The position numbers and the translations under genes are program-made. A stretch of 64,000 bases of DNA from Tretioscincus oriximinensis (taxonomy: Eukaryota > Chordata > Lepidosauria > Squamata > Gymnophthalmidae): assembly GCA_022410635.1 (NCBI GenBank), contig JAJVDF010000280.1, positions 894,681-958,680 of the forward strand, written 5' to 3'. A model generated the notes under the pieces. That model was not told the origin of the DNA. It made no database searches and saw only the letters and a list, made by a program, of their open reading frames with translations. Below are positions 11,909 through 23,234 of the stretch, one piece after another. Position 1 is the stretch's first letter. Every line of letters starts with the position of its first letter.

Positions 11909-13455
11909 TATAAGAAATTACTCAATATATGGGAAACAAAAAGTCATATTGTCTGCTTGGATTTTTTCTTTTCCAGATCTACACACAGGTACATTTTGAG
12001 TGCAATCATATGTCCACAAGTTGGAGAATTGGAATAAATGAATCACCAAGTTATAGGAGTAGAACAAATCAACACATCAGTTCCACACTTATCTGTTTAG
12101 ACTGATTGCCACAGGCAAGTCTTGCCCAGTATGTACTGGTCCACACTGTTCACACTTTAGATGCAGAAGGAGTTATGCTCTTGTTTAAGGCTTCAGTAGA
12201 CCATGCAGTACTGGGAGTTGTACGTGAATTGGACACACTTTATCAGAAAATTCACCCACCAACCAACATTGCATCTTATGAAAGCAAGTATCAAAATTTA
12301 AGTATGTGCTGAGTTAATTAAAAAAATCCTCTTGTCTGATCTGATTGTTCTAGACCATTGCAAACCAATCAGACAAAATGTGGGTTACATCACAGATCTT
12401 TTTGGTTAGGAAAGAAAAATTTCAAAAAGATTCAATAGAGATTAGAAAAGCAAAAGCAATGTGAAGTGTCAAGGAAAGAGTCAGGCATATAGAGAAGGAA
12501 GTGACAACATTTATACCTTGCTAGTTAGGTAACTCATTCTGTCAACATTGCTTTACCTTCTTTTTCCAAAAGAACAAAATATACTTGATTGCAGTCATCT
12601 TGCTTTTGTTAAGATCAATCTGGGAAAGTAATGTTATGCAATCAACTTAGGATGGTTGTATTATGCAACCCAAACAAGACCTCTAACTGAGTTTTGAACA
12701 ATATTCCTTCTGTTCAGAAAGAAAATTACTTGCACAATTCTAGCAAAAGTCCATAGGTCACCAATAAATTATCTTGTGACTTAGCCTGGTACATTTAGCT
12801 CTTTGAACCTGGAAAGAACTGGATTGTCTTTCACACTGCATTGAGGCCAAAGCCCCATATTTCTCTACATGCCTTAGTGTTTTTGTGTCCTGTCACTTGT
12901 GGCATAGTAACAGGATGAGATCATGTTTACATTGCTGACATGTTTTGGATGGCTCCCCACAGGGCAATTTTGTGGGGCTCCTCTATACTCCATATCCATG
13001 AATATATTCACATGCCTCCTCAGAGTTTTAAAAGATAAGATGCATCAGATTTTCCACATATTTACCCCTTATTTGTGTTCAGTTAAGTCCACTGCTGACG
13101 GCCATAAACTTACTTTTACAACACTGTACTTCAACGTTCTTTTAAGCATCTGTCTCCCTGGCCAGGCAATATATCTAAAGGCAGTTTGGAGTCCGAGTAA
13201 CCAAGACCGTATTTCTATACCTGATGTGGAAATTACCTGAGGGAGGAGGTACTCTACCCACTCTACTGCACACCAGGCCCTTCTGCATACTGTATCTGTT
13301 TTAATGTGTTAAGGTCCCTGAAAATGGGGTAAACAAAGCATTCCTCTGGAAAACACAATATTGTTTTCCTGATTCTAGACAGTTAGGAAAGACATTGTTC
13401 TTCTTGATGGGTGCTTCAAGTTACAGTAAATATATTTGTCCTTTGTCATCTCCTA
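11909..13455. other. No gene recognised
   Basis: AT-rich unique DNA with no transposon, RNA or coding feature that I can support. Confidence 0.6.
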
Positions 13456-13582
13456 CTTTCAGTTTCCTATAAGAGTCTGTTCCTGACATTGTTCTCTTAG
13501 CATCTGAAGAAGTAGACGTGTCTATGAAAGCTCATGCTGCCTGTCTTGTCTCCAAGTGCTACATGTCCCCTTGCATCACTTT
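13456..13582 (+). repeat. Fragment of the inverted-repeat element family with hairpin core
   Basis: Core CTGAAGA at 13504, hairpin GTAGA-CGTG-TCTAT and GAAA at 13526, preceded by CTGTTCCTGACATTGTTCTC and followed by a diverged end. Confidence 0.65.
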
Positions 13583-13586
13583 TTAA

Positions 13587-13831
13587 GGAGAAGAATTGGG
13601 TTTTTATATCCCACCCTTCTCACACCAAAGGGACTCAGAATGGCTTACAAGCTATTTTGCACCTGAAGGCTACATCTATCTTCCCCACCACATTATGATG
13701 GTACTCCTCTCCATGGCAGACACATGAGATCTCAAACACCAACCTCTCTGTTGAAAGACTATTGCTCTTAACCTCTGCACCAGGATAGCAGATCTGCATC
13801 TCTTCCAAGTGATGCATGGTGATCAAAACTT
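13587..13831 (-). mobile_element. tRNA-headed SINE, family 2
   Basis: Inverted copy: GGGTTTTTATATCCCACCCT, GGACTCAGAATGGCTTACAA, TCTTCCCCACCACATTATGA and a head region CTCTTAACCTCTGCACCA. Its complement matches the order of the copy at 58118. Confidence 0.75.
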
Positions 13832-15283
13832 GCTGGTTAGGACTATATCAAGGTGATCCAGGTGTGCTATATGGATTTGTTGTGGTACTGGAATAGATCT
13901 CAGTTGGTACAGACCTGAAAGCAGGGGCTCCTATATATATTCCAAAACATAATCCCGCAAGGGTGTTGTTCTATGTCTCATTCAACAATATTACCTTTTT
14001 TGTTTATCTTCCAAAATAACATTGACATAGCTATGAAATGTTGCCACAGCTTTCAAATTTATATTTGCTGGTCAATGTTCTAACAGTTTTCCTTTTCGAT
14101 CCCATGGAACTGTCCCTGGTCAGTAGTTTTGTAAAATTCACCATAACAAATAAGTTAATAGAAATATTTGCTCAATCATAATGTGGCCCCCAAATCAAGA
14201 GATTACAAAAGGAAGGAACAAACATGCATTATTGATTAGCAATGCCATTGGAGCTATCAGAGATGAGCCAATAATTTCAAAATGCCTATCATCAAAGAGC
14301 ACAATTCTAACATAAACGAAATCGCACTGGGTAAACAGAATATCAAATGCAAGACTTGTGCTCTAGTATCAATTCCACACATTCATTCATAATGCTCTAT
14401 TATTAATTAACTGGGCATTATAATGCTTACCTTATTCCAATCATCCTTAACTGAATGGTTACCTAAGCTCACTTTTCTTTTAGCAATACTCACCAATCTT
14501 ACAGTGGGAATCTGCCTCCTGCTGGAAAGAAAGGAACATGACAAAAGAGATGCATTTCAGGTGAATTTACAACTTTTTAAAACATTCCCCTTTTTCTGCT
14601 ATAATGGATACAACTGGGAGGGTTTTTTGCTGCCTGCTTAAGACACTATTTATACAGGATCAGTCATATGTTTTCAGGGATCTGCTACAACACATTGTAT
14701 TGTAACAGTTCCCTAAAACAATTGAGGGCCATGCAAATAGGGCTCAAGTGCACTCTTTATACAACAACTGCATGATTGCCTGTTGCAACACTATTCCTCA
14801 CACTCTTGGAATAAAGCACTTATGTTCTTGTAACTGGGATTCCACATGCGTCATTCTTTCCCCAGCTTTGTAGCCAAATGGCAAGGAAACCTTGTGCATT
14901 TCACTACAGATCCCAGGAGCCTTTGGGTGCTGGAAGCGCCAAGAAAACAGTTTCTTTCTCGTCATTAGCTGCTGCCTTCTCTTCTCCTCCCACTTTTTAC
15001 CCTGTAAGTGGGAAATGCTCCGCTGAGAAAAAAAGGAAAAAAGCCTCTTCCATTAAGTGTCTGCAGTTTGAGGTTACTAGGGAGGTTTTACAACTAAAAA
15101 GCTGTTCTTCCCCAGCCTTTCTTCAGCAATGAAACACTTTTTTATGCCTTGCCTTGATGGAGGAGGGCACAAGAATTCTGTAGTACTGGAGCTCTTCCCA
15201 TTGGGATCACAACTGTTTCACTGCAGTTACGTACNGACAATGACTTGAGTTTACACTGTGGTAGTGTAAAATGTTAAAAGTCA
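13832..15283. other. No gene recognised
   Basis: AT-rich unique DNA. Open frames near 14423 and 14878 have no recognisable product. Confidence 0.6.
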
Positions 15284-15450
15284 GAATGCAGCCTTGTTCT
15301 GGATTATATCTCAGAATAGGAACATCCCATCCACATGCTACTGCAGACTGAAGAAGGCCCAGGTTTGGCCATCCTTAGTCTGCAGGTCCTTTTCCAGACA
15401 TATATCTAGAATAAAGCCCAGTGGTGAATGGGCCCTTGTTTCTTCTTTTT
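15284..15450. repeat. Diverged copy of a palindromic repeat family (TGCAGCC ends)
   Basis: CAGCCTTGTTCTGGATTATA then TCTCAGAATAGG and ATATCTAGAATAAAGCCCAG resemble blocks at 24583-24740 and 54665-54795. Confidence 0.45.
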
Positions 15451-15744
15451 TGCAGTTAATATGTTGCCTAAATTTAGAATTGCTTGTCTAAGAACTGGGT
15501 ACTGAAAGTAGTTCTGTGAGCACACCTGGACGCTCATTTGTTGCACCCCTGAGCCTTCTGTTTATCTTCCTTTTTCTTACGATTTGTGTAGATGTTCATG
15601 GTTATGAACACCTTAAAATGGAAATGATGCCCTGCCATAGCATACCTAAAAAAGAATCATTCTGTTTGGGCATTTATTGCTATGATCTCTGACATTTAGG
15701 GTGTTTATTTTTAAGCTTGTCCATTACAGCCACAGAAATAACAT

Positions 15745-15822
15745 TAAGTTAGTCTGAAAGTGCTGCTAGCTCCTTTGCTGGACTTTCTGCTAGACTAACA
15801 CGGCTATTTCTCTGAAGTTTTT
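15745..15822 (+). repeat. End fragment of the inverted-repeat element family
   Basis: GTGCTGCTAGCTCCTTTGCT then GGACTTTCTGCTAGACTAAC and ACGGCTATTTCTCTGAAG match the right end of the element at 24170-24234 almost exactly. Confidence 0.8.
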
Positions 15823-15972
15823 TGGCTTGTTTTACTGCATTTTAGGTGATTTTGGTTGGGGGGGCGCATAGTGTAATGCAATAAAAGAATTACTTTGCAC
15901 TCATACATTATATTGTGTTTTCTGTCTCCTGTTTCTGGGTTGAGCACTTAATTTTGGGAAGACAGTATAGAA

Positions 15973-16161
15973 CAGACCTGGGCAAGGGGCAGCCCGAGGG
16001 CCACATGCGGCCCTCCTACTGTCTCTGACCGGCNCGCCCCTCTTAGCTCAGAGTTATATACAGTATTGGGTAGAACTGAGTTAACTATATTAATCCGNCC
16101 CTCTAAAACCACCCCAATTTCTCATGCGGCCCCTTGGGAAAAATTAATTGCCCACCCCTGG
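15973..16161. mobile_element. hAT-type MITE, 189 bp, with 8-bp target duplication
   Basis: Terminal inverted repeats CAGACCTGGGCAA and TTGCCCACCCCTG are flanked by an exact 8-bp duplication GTATAGAA (15965-15972 and 16162-16169). An 8-bp duplication and CAG...CTG ends fit the hAT superfamily. No transposase is present. Confidence 0.92.
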
Positions 16162-16169
16162 TATAGAAA

Positions 16170-16756
16170 TACACTGAAAATAACATAAAAGATTATCCAT
16201 AATCCTAAATCATATGCCATAATAAAGAATCAGAATCATCAGACTGATTTCTCTTCCAGGCCATCAGCAACTCACTTGTTGATATTTTTACAGCCAAATA
16301 GAGGTAAATAGATCAGGTAATGGGAAATTGATTGGAAACCTAGAGATGGAAAAACTGACTTGACTCNGTACAACATTTCCCCCCAACAGGAACAACATAA
16401 CTACCAAAACCTTATTTTTGCTTTTTAAAGATCCACGACACTTTAAAATAAAACTACGGAGATAAAATAATTTCCAGAAAGTTTTTGCTTTTCACCCAAG
16501 ACAAGGTAAGGGTATTTTTGGAAGGAGGGACCAGAAAGAATTAGCATAAATTGCATTAGTACGGATTAAAAATATATAGTTTTGGTCTGTGGGGGGTTAC
16601 TGAATTCACCTTTGTTTTGTTGCAGTGAACCAACATTAACAATTGATCTGATTTCTGCAGGGAATACCCAAGAATTGTACTAAATAATTATATTTTTCAA
16701 ACTAGATAGAAAAAAAAGAAAAAGTTATTCTAAATCATAATACACAAAAAGACTAA
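16170..16756. other. No gene recognised
   Basis: AT-rich unique DNA without recognisable elements. Confidence 0.6.
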
Positions 16757-16995
16757 AGAGCCAGGTTGTTGTAGTGGTTAGAGTGTTGGGCTCTTATCTA
16801 GTAGTCTCCCGGTTCAATTCCACAGTCCTCCATGAAGCCAGTTGGGTGATCTTGGGCCAATCGCAGTTCTTAGAGCTCTCCCTGCCCCACATACTTCAGG
16901 GTGTCTGTTGTGGAGACAGCAACAACAGCTATATGCGCCCAGCTATGGTTGGCCACCCTGAGACCTTCAGGTATAGGTATAAATAAATAATAAAA

Positions 16996-17026
<31 letters not shown>

Positions 17027-17027
17027 A
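16757..17027 (+). mobile_element. tRNA-headed SINE, family 1, full length
   Basis: Head with A-box-type GTAGTGGTTAGAGTGTTGGG and B-box-type GGTTCAATTCC, a body ending GGGTGTCTGTTGTGGAGACA, the tail module CACCCTGAGACCTTCAGGTA, then (AAAT)n at about 16980-17027. The tRNA-like head is an internal pol III promoter, not a tRNA gene. Confidence 0.88.
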
Positions 17028-17552
17028 AGAGTGGAGGGCCTGCCATAGCCTATATTGGCATGTGGTGGCCAAGCTCTGTCCCAAGATATGACCCAGACTA
17101 AGGCTCAGAGGGGACAGGGCGATAGATTCTTTTCCTGGAAGGTTGCACTTTTAGAGTTTAAAAACTCCTCTAACATAGGATTGTGATATATTAAAATATG
17201 GGATCTGAGTTTGCAGCTTTATTGGTATGAAAAAAGTGGTGTATTCCAGGCAGGATGAATCCCAGGGGCACTGATCCCATAATCCCAGGGACAAAATTTG
17301 GAATGCTGCTAACGACCCCAGAACAAATTTAAAGCTTTCATTTTGGCTTTGAATGTACATGGAAAAGGAAAAAAAATCTTCCTTTAGGCCCCCTTCAGAC
17401 AACGTTTTGCTACCCCAATGATAAATTACATCAGGAAAATTCTGCCTCATGTCATGGAGTTTCAGTAATCCCTTCCCTAAAAGGCTCCACTGCCCCCATA
17501 GCGGAGTCCTCTTTTTCCTGAATTGTCTGGTGCATGCATGTGGGAAAAGCTA
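17028..17552. other. No gene recognised
   Basis: No recognisable element. The phrase GCCTGCCATAGCCTATATTG with GGCATGTGG recalls the TGCAGCC-ended family but is too short to assign. Confidence 0.5.
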
Positions 17553-17715
17553 GGCTGACCAGATGACCCCTTTTGGGGCGNGTGAAAACCCAGTTTTGGG
17601 GTGCCTCCCGGTTTTAGCTGAGGAAAAAAAATTGAATTTTTTTTTTCCTCAGCCAAAACCGGGAGACATCCCAAAACCTGGGTTTTTGTAAAAAAAAGGG
17701 GTCATCTGGTCAGCC
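17553..17715. mobile_element. Palindromic MITE, GGCTGACCAGATGACCCC family
   Basis: Ends GGCTGACCAGATGACCCC and its complement, with the whole element folding around an A/T-rich centre. The flanks GAAAAGC and GAAAAGC suggest a target duplication of 7-9 bp. Confidence 0.88.
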
Positions 17716-17911
17716 TTGAAAAGCGAGAACAAGCATGGTGGAGATTGGTCAAGACATGTGTGCTGGAGTTCAGTCGTAAGAGGGAAGGTGGAAGAGCAAC
17801 CAATTGGGAAATTGTGGTTGTGAGTTCTCAGGGTTGCAATACATCATCAGTTCAGGGTTGCAATAGAACATCAGTTCACCACTATGGTACTAAAAATGAG
17901 GCGGACAAGCA

Positions 17912-18060
17912 ATTGAGTTATTTATTTATTTATTTACATTTTTATACTGCCCTATACCTGAAGGCCTCAGGGTGGATAACAATAAAAACATGATAAACAT
18001 ATTAAAAACAACCACAGATGAAGTTATTCCGGATTTAAAATAAAGTCCAAATTTAAACGG
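17912..18060 (-). repeat. SINE-tail-like fragment
   Basis: TTATTTATTTATTTACATTT then ATACTGCCCTATACCTGAAG and GCCTCAGGGTGGATAACAAT, the inverted tail module of family 1. Confidence 0.6.
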
Positions 18061-18239
18061 CTCCATCTGGAAGGGGCCCTTAGAGGGAAGAATTTTTTTC
18101 CTACTCCTGACACTTGAATGTTAAAATCATGGCATTCCAGTAAAGTGGGAGCAGCAGATGTTTGAACAGTGTGGAAGAGGAACTAGATGTGAGATTGGGG
18201 CACATAATTTGGGGGAATCACACTGAGTTCTACAACCCT

Positions 18240-18378
18240 TGTTACACCCCTGGAAAAAGTTATTGTACCCCACATACTGCAGGCATTATAAGCTGCACCT
18301 GTTGAAAACTCTCTCTTCTGTTACATTAAAGCTGTAAACTCCTATTCCAGTTTTCATGTGTTAACCTTACTCTAACAG
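18240..18378. repeat. Diverged MITE-like repeat
   Basis: Shares TACATTAAAGCTGTAAACTC and CCTATTCCAGTTTTCATGTG with the CACACCCATTAA family at 20636 and 49976. Confidence 0.4.
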
Positions 18379-19104
18379 AGATTTCCAATTTTNTGTAAAA
18401 ATTTTCCATAAAAATTCTACAGCCCATGATGTACTTATTAAAAAAGATTTCCCATAACATTTTTGAATCAAGTTTTCCAAGTTATTTGCATTCTTCCCGT
18501 TTCAGATTATTATGCCTACAGTTTCTCTTAATTGTGATGAAAAATTCCCTTACCCATTCCAAACAAGCTAGAAACAGGGAGGAGACAAAAGCTTAATAAA
18601 GTTAATGATAGCCACCTGGTTTGATTCACAGCAGCAATGTCTTTTTTAATGTTTTAAATTTAAATCATAGAACTGGAAGGATGTACAATACAATTCTCAT
18701 AAATGGAAAGAATCTCATTGTATGGAATGAAAAGCTGTACTTAACAGAATATGTTCTACTGGATGGAACTCATGGCTTATCCAGTCAAACAGTCAGGTCT
18801 AACAGCAGTCAACCAGATGCTCAGGAAAATCCACCAGCAAGACTGGTATTTTTAAGTTATCTATAGTTCTGAAAAAATGGACCAAAAATCAGAAGAAAAC
18901 AATTCTGGTTTCAGTCCAATTCTTCTGGGTTGAGAATAGTTTAAAAGCACATGTGTGACCATGGCCTTAGAGGTAAGCACTCAGTTTGCTCTGTTTACAG
19001 CCCACCAGCAATTGGTTTTAGAAGCATGCAGCACCATACAACAGAAGCTATAATCCAATAGGCTGCNGTGATACCCATGTATCTACCTGCGGCCAGTTGC
19101 AATT
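18379..19104. other. No gene recognised
   Basis: AT-rich unique DNA. The short open frame at 18621-18866 has no recognisable product. Confidence 0.6.
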
Positions 19105-19258
19105 TCTTGTACTTCTTGCCTTCTAATAGCCGGGTTGGCTACAGCTACAGGCTAGTGGATGGTGCTCACCCCTCCCCACTTCTGACACAGGGCTTCGAAA
19201 CCAGATCTCCCAGGTGAGAGACGGTTTCCTAAGCAACTGAGCCATCCACGCCAAATCA
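19105..19258 (-). mobile_element. tRNA-headed SINE, family 2, partial
   Basis: CCGGGTTGGCTACAGCTACA then GGCTAGTGGATGGTGCTCAC and the inverted tRNA-like head GAAACCAGATCTCCCAGGTG with GCAACTGAGCCATCCACGCC. Confidence 0.75.
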
Positions 19259-20635
19259 TAAACTTTTAAACTGATTTTTTTCTAACACACTCATGCTCCC
19301 CTAGACCTCTTACTGGAGAGGGGTACACAGATAATATGTATTGGGTAATAATNCAGCATAGGAGCAACGGGGTTCAAATTCTCACTTTTCTGCTAGAAAC
19401 GCATTGGGTAACCTTGGCTAGGTCACAGGCAAGGCTAGGTTCACTGTTGCCAGTTCCAAGTTCAGATGAGAAAGGATGAGGGTCTCCAGCGTGTGACCAG
19501 GCTCCTGCTCAAGAACTGGCTCAAGAACACCAGCCATGTTGCTTCACTAGACATCAAAACAAGTACAATTCAGAGAAGCAAATCCTACAGCTAACTGCAA
19601 GAAACCCCACAGATATATAACATTATGACACAGTATGAATACATATGAACCCCAATAGGTTTTAAATACATAATTTTGGCTGAGGCAAAAATTCCCCACT
19701 CCTTGAAGGCACTGCTCTATTTTAAAATGCTCTCTTTTAATCTGTTTTATCATATTTTTATTGTGATTTGCTCTAAGACCTTTGAGTATAGGGTAGAATA
19801 TAAATGTAAATAAAGAAATAATCAATATATTTAAATAAAAAGCTAATGTTGGGAAATGAAGGTGTTGTAAAGGCGTTTGATACCTATTTGTTTAATGTGA
19901 TATCTGCCAGGAATCACTCAAACATGTTTTGAGAGTTATTACCAGTATGTGAAACTAGACATCACCACTAGATGGCATGGAATAATTGACTATCAACAAT
20001 GGGGAGCTTTGAAAAACTGTTCTCTCTGTTTTAAGACTGCTTTAAAGCCCCTAGGAAGTGCAAAAGAACAAGTTTAATTTTGAATTGAGTCAATGTGGGG
20101 GGCAACTTCAGTTTAAGTTCCAAATGTAAACCTGAAGGCCAATAAAAAATTGGTTTTATTTCAGCTTCAAAATCAAGATCTACATCCATGACACGGAAGA
20201 GGTGCCTTTCCCATGATTTCTGAGCCAGGCATTTCTGCTGGTCTCCATGTCAATGTGTCTGGGGGTTCCTGATGCCATTGCAGAAGTGCGAAAATATAAG
20301 ATTCAGGCTAAGAGTTTCAGCTCAAGGGATGGAAATTCCTGCCTTAACACATTGATTTACTTGCAACATTTGAGAGGACACTACCATAGGGTCACCAGTG
20401 TTTAGTGGCTTCCATGTGTAAAGGCTGATTTGGAATATAGAGCAGCACTGAGTTAGGGTTAGCTCAGTTCAGCAAAAGGATAAAATCCAAACACTCATGG
20501 TACAGCATTTTCAAGTATGAAACAATAGTCTACTTAAATCCTGCAGAGTCCATACTTCAAGGGTTGACCAAATCATACCCAAACGTATCAGATTGAAATG
20601 TCACCTAGAGTAGGATGCCAAAGTAAAATGTGGAA
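19259..20635. other. No gene recognised
   Basis: AT-rich DNA with a SINE-tail-like remnant at 19737-19822 (CTAAGACCTTTGAGTATAGG). Otherwise unremarkable. Confidence 0.55.
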
Positions 20636-20765
20636 CACAGCTTTGCATCTTCAAAGGTTACGGGTTTTTACTAGGTGCAGCTTCTAATGACTGCTGTACC
20701 TGGGTGAGATGTCATTTTTTCACACCCATTAAAGGTCTAAACTCTATCCTAGTTTTTGAGGATCT
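20636..20765. repeat. MITE-like repeat, CACACCCATTAA family
   Basis: Shares CTTCTAATGACTGCTGTACC, TTTTTTCACACCCATTAAAG and CTAAACTCTATCCTAGTTTT with the copy at 49976-50110. Confidence 0.55.
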
Positions 20766-21325
20766 TCAGGACAATGCCTCCCCAGAAGGAAGCAAGGATA
20801 AAGGAGCATGTCCAGACACCAGTTACTCCATATTCCAAACTCTATCTAAGTGCACAAATTGTGTGGCAGCAACCTGTAATTTCCATATTGTCTAGGCTAT
20901 ATTCCTCTTATATTCACATAAAGATGAAGTGCAGTTTTTGTACATAACCATATGCAGTAGAGTATGATGCACGGGTACATCTAAGTAAGAGAGGTTTGCT
21001 AAGGTGATAAATTCTCCTGCTACAAAATTGTTCTGGCGCTTTATGTTTGCTCAGAGTGCCAGCCAATTTTCAGGCAAAGTAGGACTAATAGTAAGCAGAG
21101 AAAAGAAACTATTTATTTACCGTTGGGAAATCAGCAATGGAAACTAAGTATAAATGGCATGAGCAATGATGGGGGATTTTGATTGGGTTTAAAGTAAGGA
21201 GGAGAAAGTAAAAACCAAACAAAAAGTGAGGGATGGGGACTATACTATGCTACCAGTGCTATTATGTCGAATCTTCCTTACATTTTAGTTATGTGTATGT
21301 TTGTACTGTTTGAACACATTATTTT
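20766..21325. other. No gene recognised
   Basis: Unique AT-rich sequence leading up to the mariner-like element. Confidence 0.6.
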
Positions 21326-21327
21326 TA

Positions 21328-21672
21328 CAGTGGTACCTCGGTTCTCGAACACAATTCGTTCCGGCAGGACGGTCGAGAACCAATTTGTTCGAGAACCGAA
21401 GCAAGGCGCGCCGGGCCGAAAAAACGCACTCTGATGACCTCAGCAAGGCGCACCGGGCCGAAAAAACGCACTCTGATGACCTCAGCAAAGGCGCGCCTGG
21501 CCGAAAAAACGCACTCTGATGATGTCAGCAAGGTGCGCCTGGCCGAAAGAACGCCGAAGGAAGTTCGAGTTCCAAATCGGTGTTCGGATTCCAGGACAAA
21601 AGTTTCTGGAATCTGCCGGTCGAACACCGATTTGGTCGACTTTCAAGGCGTTCGAGAACCGAGGTACCACTG
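21328..21672. mobile_element. Mariner-like MITE, 345 bp, with internal tandem repeats
   Basis: Inverted ends CAGTGGTACCTCGGTTCTCG and its complement are each flanked by TA (21326-21327 and 21673-21674), the Tc1/mariner target duplication. The CG-rich interior contrasts sharply with the AT-rich surroundings. No transposase is encoded. Confidence 0.93.
21403..21560. repeat. 42-43-bp tandem repeats inside the mariner-like MITE
   Basis: About 3.7 copies of a unit with GGGCCGAAAAAACGCACTCT then GATGACCTCAGCAAGGCGC. Copies differ by a few substitutions and one inserted A. Confidence 0.93.
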
Positions 21673-21678
21673 TATTTT

Positions 21679-22203
21679 CAGAGAAATAGCCGTGTTAGTC
21701 TAGCAGAAAGTCCAGCAAAGGAGCTAGCAGCACTTTGAGACTAACTTGAGAAAAGTGGTTGGCATAAGCTTTCCTAGACAGGTCTACTTCTTCAGATGCT
21801 GAGGGACTAATGTCAGGGTCAGGTATTTATAGGGAAATGTGTATGGGAGAAGACAAAGCATATGCAACTGTAGGGATGTGTTGAATTGCAGGTAAATAGC
21901 AGGAACTAATCTTCTTAAAAAAACAGGTAAATAGCATGAACTAATCCTCTTATGTAAAAAAGTGCCTGGGGCAACAAGGTGCAATGTCTGGTAGAGAATC
22001 AATCAAATACTTAACAGGTGTCATAAATTCAACCCCTCCCTACAGTTGCATATGCTTTGTCTTCTCCCATACACATTTCCCTATAAATCCCTGACCCTGA
22101 CATTAGTCCCTCAGCATCTGAAGAAGTAAACCTGTCTAGGAAAGCTTATGCCAACCACTTTTCTCAAGTTAGTCTCAAAGTGCTGCTAGCAACTTTGCTG
22201 GAC
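21679..22203. mobile_element. Head-to-head inverted-repeat element with hammerhead-like cores, copy 1
   Basis: Left arm about 21708-21892 and right arm about 22028-22203 are near-perfect reverse complements (blocks such as GGGACTAATGTCAGGGTCAG and CATATGCAACTGTAGGG), separated by about 135 bp. Each arm carries the motif CTGAAGA, a GTAGA-type hairpin, then GAAA: 21770-21795 on the minus strand and 22118-22143 on the plus strand. The left end continues into AGAGAAATAGCCGTGTTAGT. No protein is encoded. The architecture recalls inverted terminal parts of Penelope-like retroelements, but a DNA-element origin is possible. Confidence 0.85.
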
Positions 22204-22204
22204 C

Positions 22205-22503
22205 ATTATTTTTATTATATCCTTTTGCTATTAAATATATTTAAAAATAAAAATCAAGTGAACGCAGATCCAACATAGCAGTATAATGCACAAACAAAGG
22301 GGGGAACCTTAGAAATTAAAGAGGAACAGTTGATAACAATCTACCTCAGCCTCCCCAAATCATTTTCATCCTCTGAGTAGATAACGTTATGCAAAACTGA
22401 GGCAATTTTGACTCATTGCAACAACCTTTTTTGCAATCATTTGTTCCCCAGAGCGGAAATGTTCACTTGCGCTCGCATCACGCAGTTCCCTCCCCCTAAG
22501 CTA
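22205..22503. other. No gene recognised
   Basis: About 300 bp of AT-rich sequence between two repeat elements. Confidence 0.6.
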
Positions 22504-22760
22504 GGTTGACCAGATGACCCCTTTGGGGGGGGGGGGGGTTGAAAACCCGGTTTTGGGGTTCGCTTAAGTAGGCTGACCAGATGACCCCTTTTTTGGTGGG
22601 GGTTGAAAACCCGTTTTGGGGGTGCCCCCCAGTTTTTCCTGAGGAAATTTTTTTCAAATAAATATTTTTTTTCCTCAGAAAAAACTGGGAGGCACCCCAG
22701 CCCCCCCAAAAAAGGGGTCATCTGGACAGCCTCCTTAAACGAACCCCCAAACAGCCAGCC
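22504..22760. mobile_element. Palindromic MITE with a second copy nested inside
   Basis: An outer left end (GGTTGACCAGATGACCCC at 22504) runs to GGTTCGCTTAAG. A complete second copy occupies 22571-22732. After it the outer copy resumes as CTTAAACGAACCCCCAAA and is then truncated. Confidence 0.75.
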
Positions 22761-22819
22761 GATTTTGTATAAGAATACTCCTAGAATTTCTACTAGTGGC
22801 GTCTTTCGTTAATCAAGCC

Positions 22820-23110
22820 AAGGAGCCCACTGTCACGCTCCATTTCTAGAAAGCCTCCGTTCTGGAAGAGGCGGCTCGTTCTGTCTGCTGTCCCTTTGCC
22901 CAGGACGTTGCGAGCGCGGAGGGATCCACACTACACAGCAGTCTGTGTGCGTTTCAAAAAGGACTCCACGATGACGCTGATTCCAGCAACCGCCTAGAAT
23001 GTTGGGAATTTCCCACGCCAGCCACGTGCGATCTGTGCTGTGTGTTTGCTGCCTGCTTATTCAACGAGATACATAAAGGCGGCGCGCAATTGCATCAGAC
23101 CAGGCGGCCC
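22820..23110. promoter_or_regulatory. CpG-bearing block with clustered stress-type sites, 2.4 kb upstream of CCNL1
   Basis: A unique GC-richer block between transposons. It contains two heat-shock-type dyads (TTCTAGAA at 22844, TTCTGGAA at 22860), TGACGC at 22972, a palindromic kappaB site GGGAATTTCCC at 23004, an E-box CACGTG at 23023 and a TATA-like CATAAAGG at 23072. It could be an enhancer or the promoter of an unannotated transcript. Function is inferred from motif density only. Confidence 0.4.
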
Positions 23111-23234
23111 GAAAAAGGATCCCAGAGACCTTCGTACTCTATTACATCCTATAGTGAATACATTTCTATCTCGGAATAGAGTCTGCCATGGCCTACACTG
23201 TAATAGGATGATCATTTTTTTNAAAAAAAGGGGC

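Noticed and set aside
14878..15132. 84-codon frame with Lys/Ser-rich product
   Set aside because: No homologue recognised, no promoter or splice evidence, and short enough to be chance.
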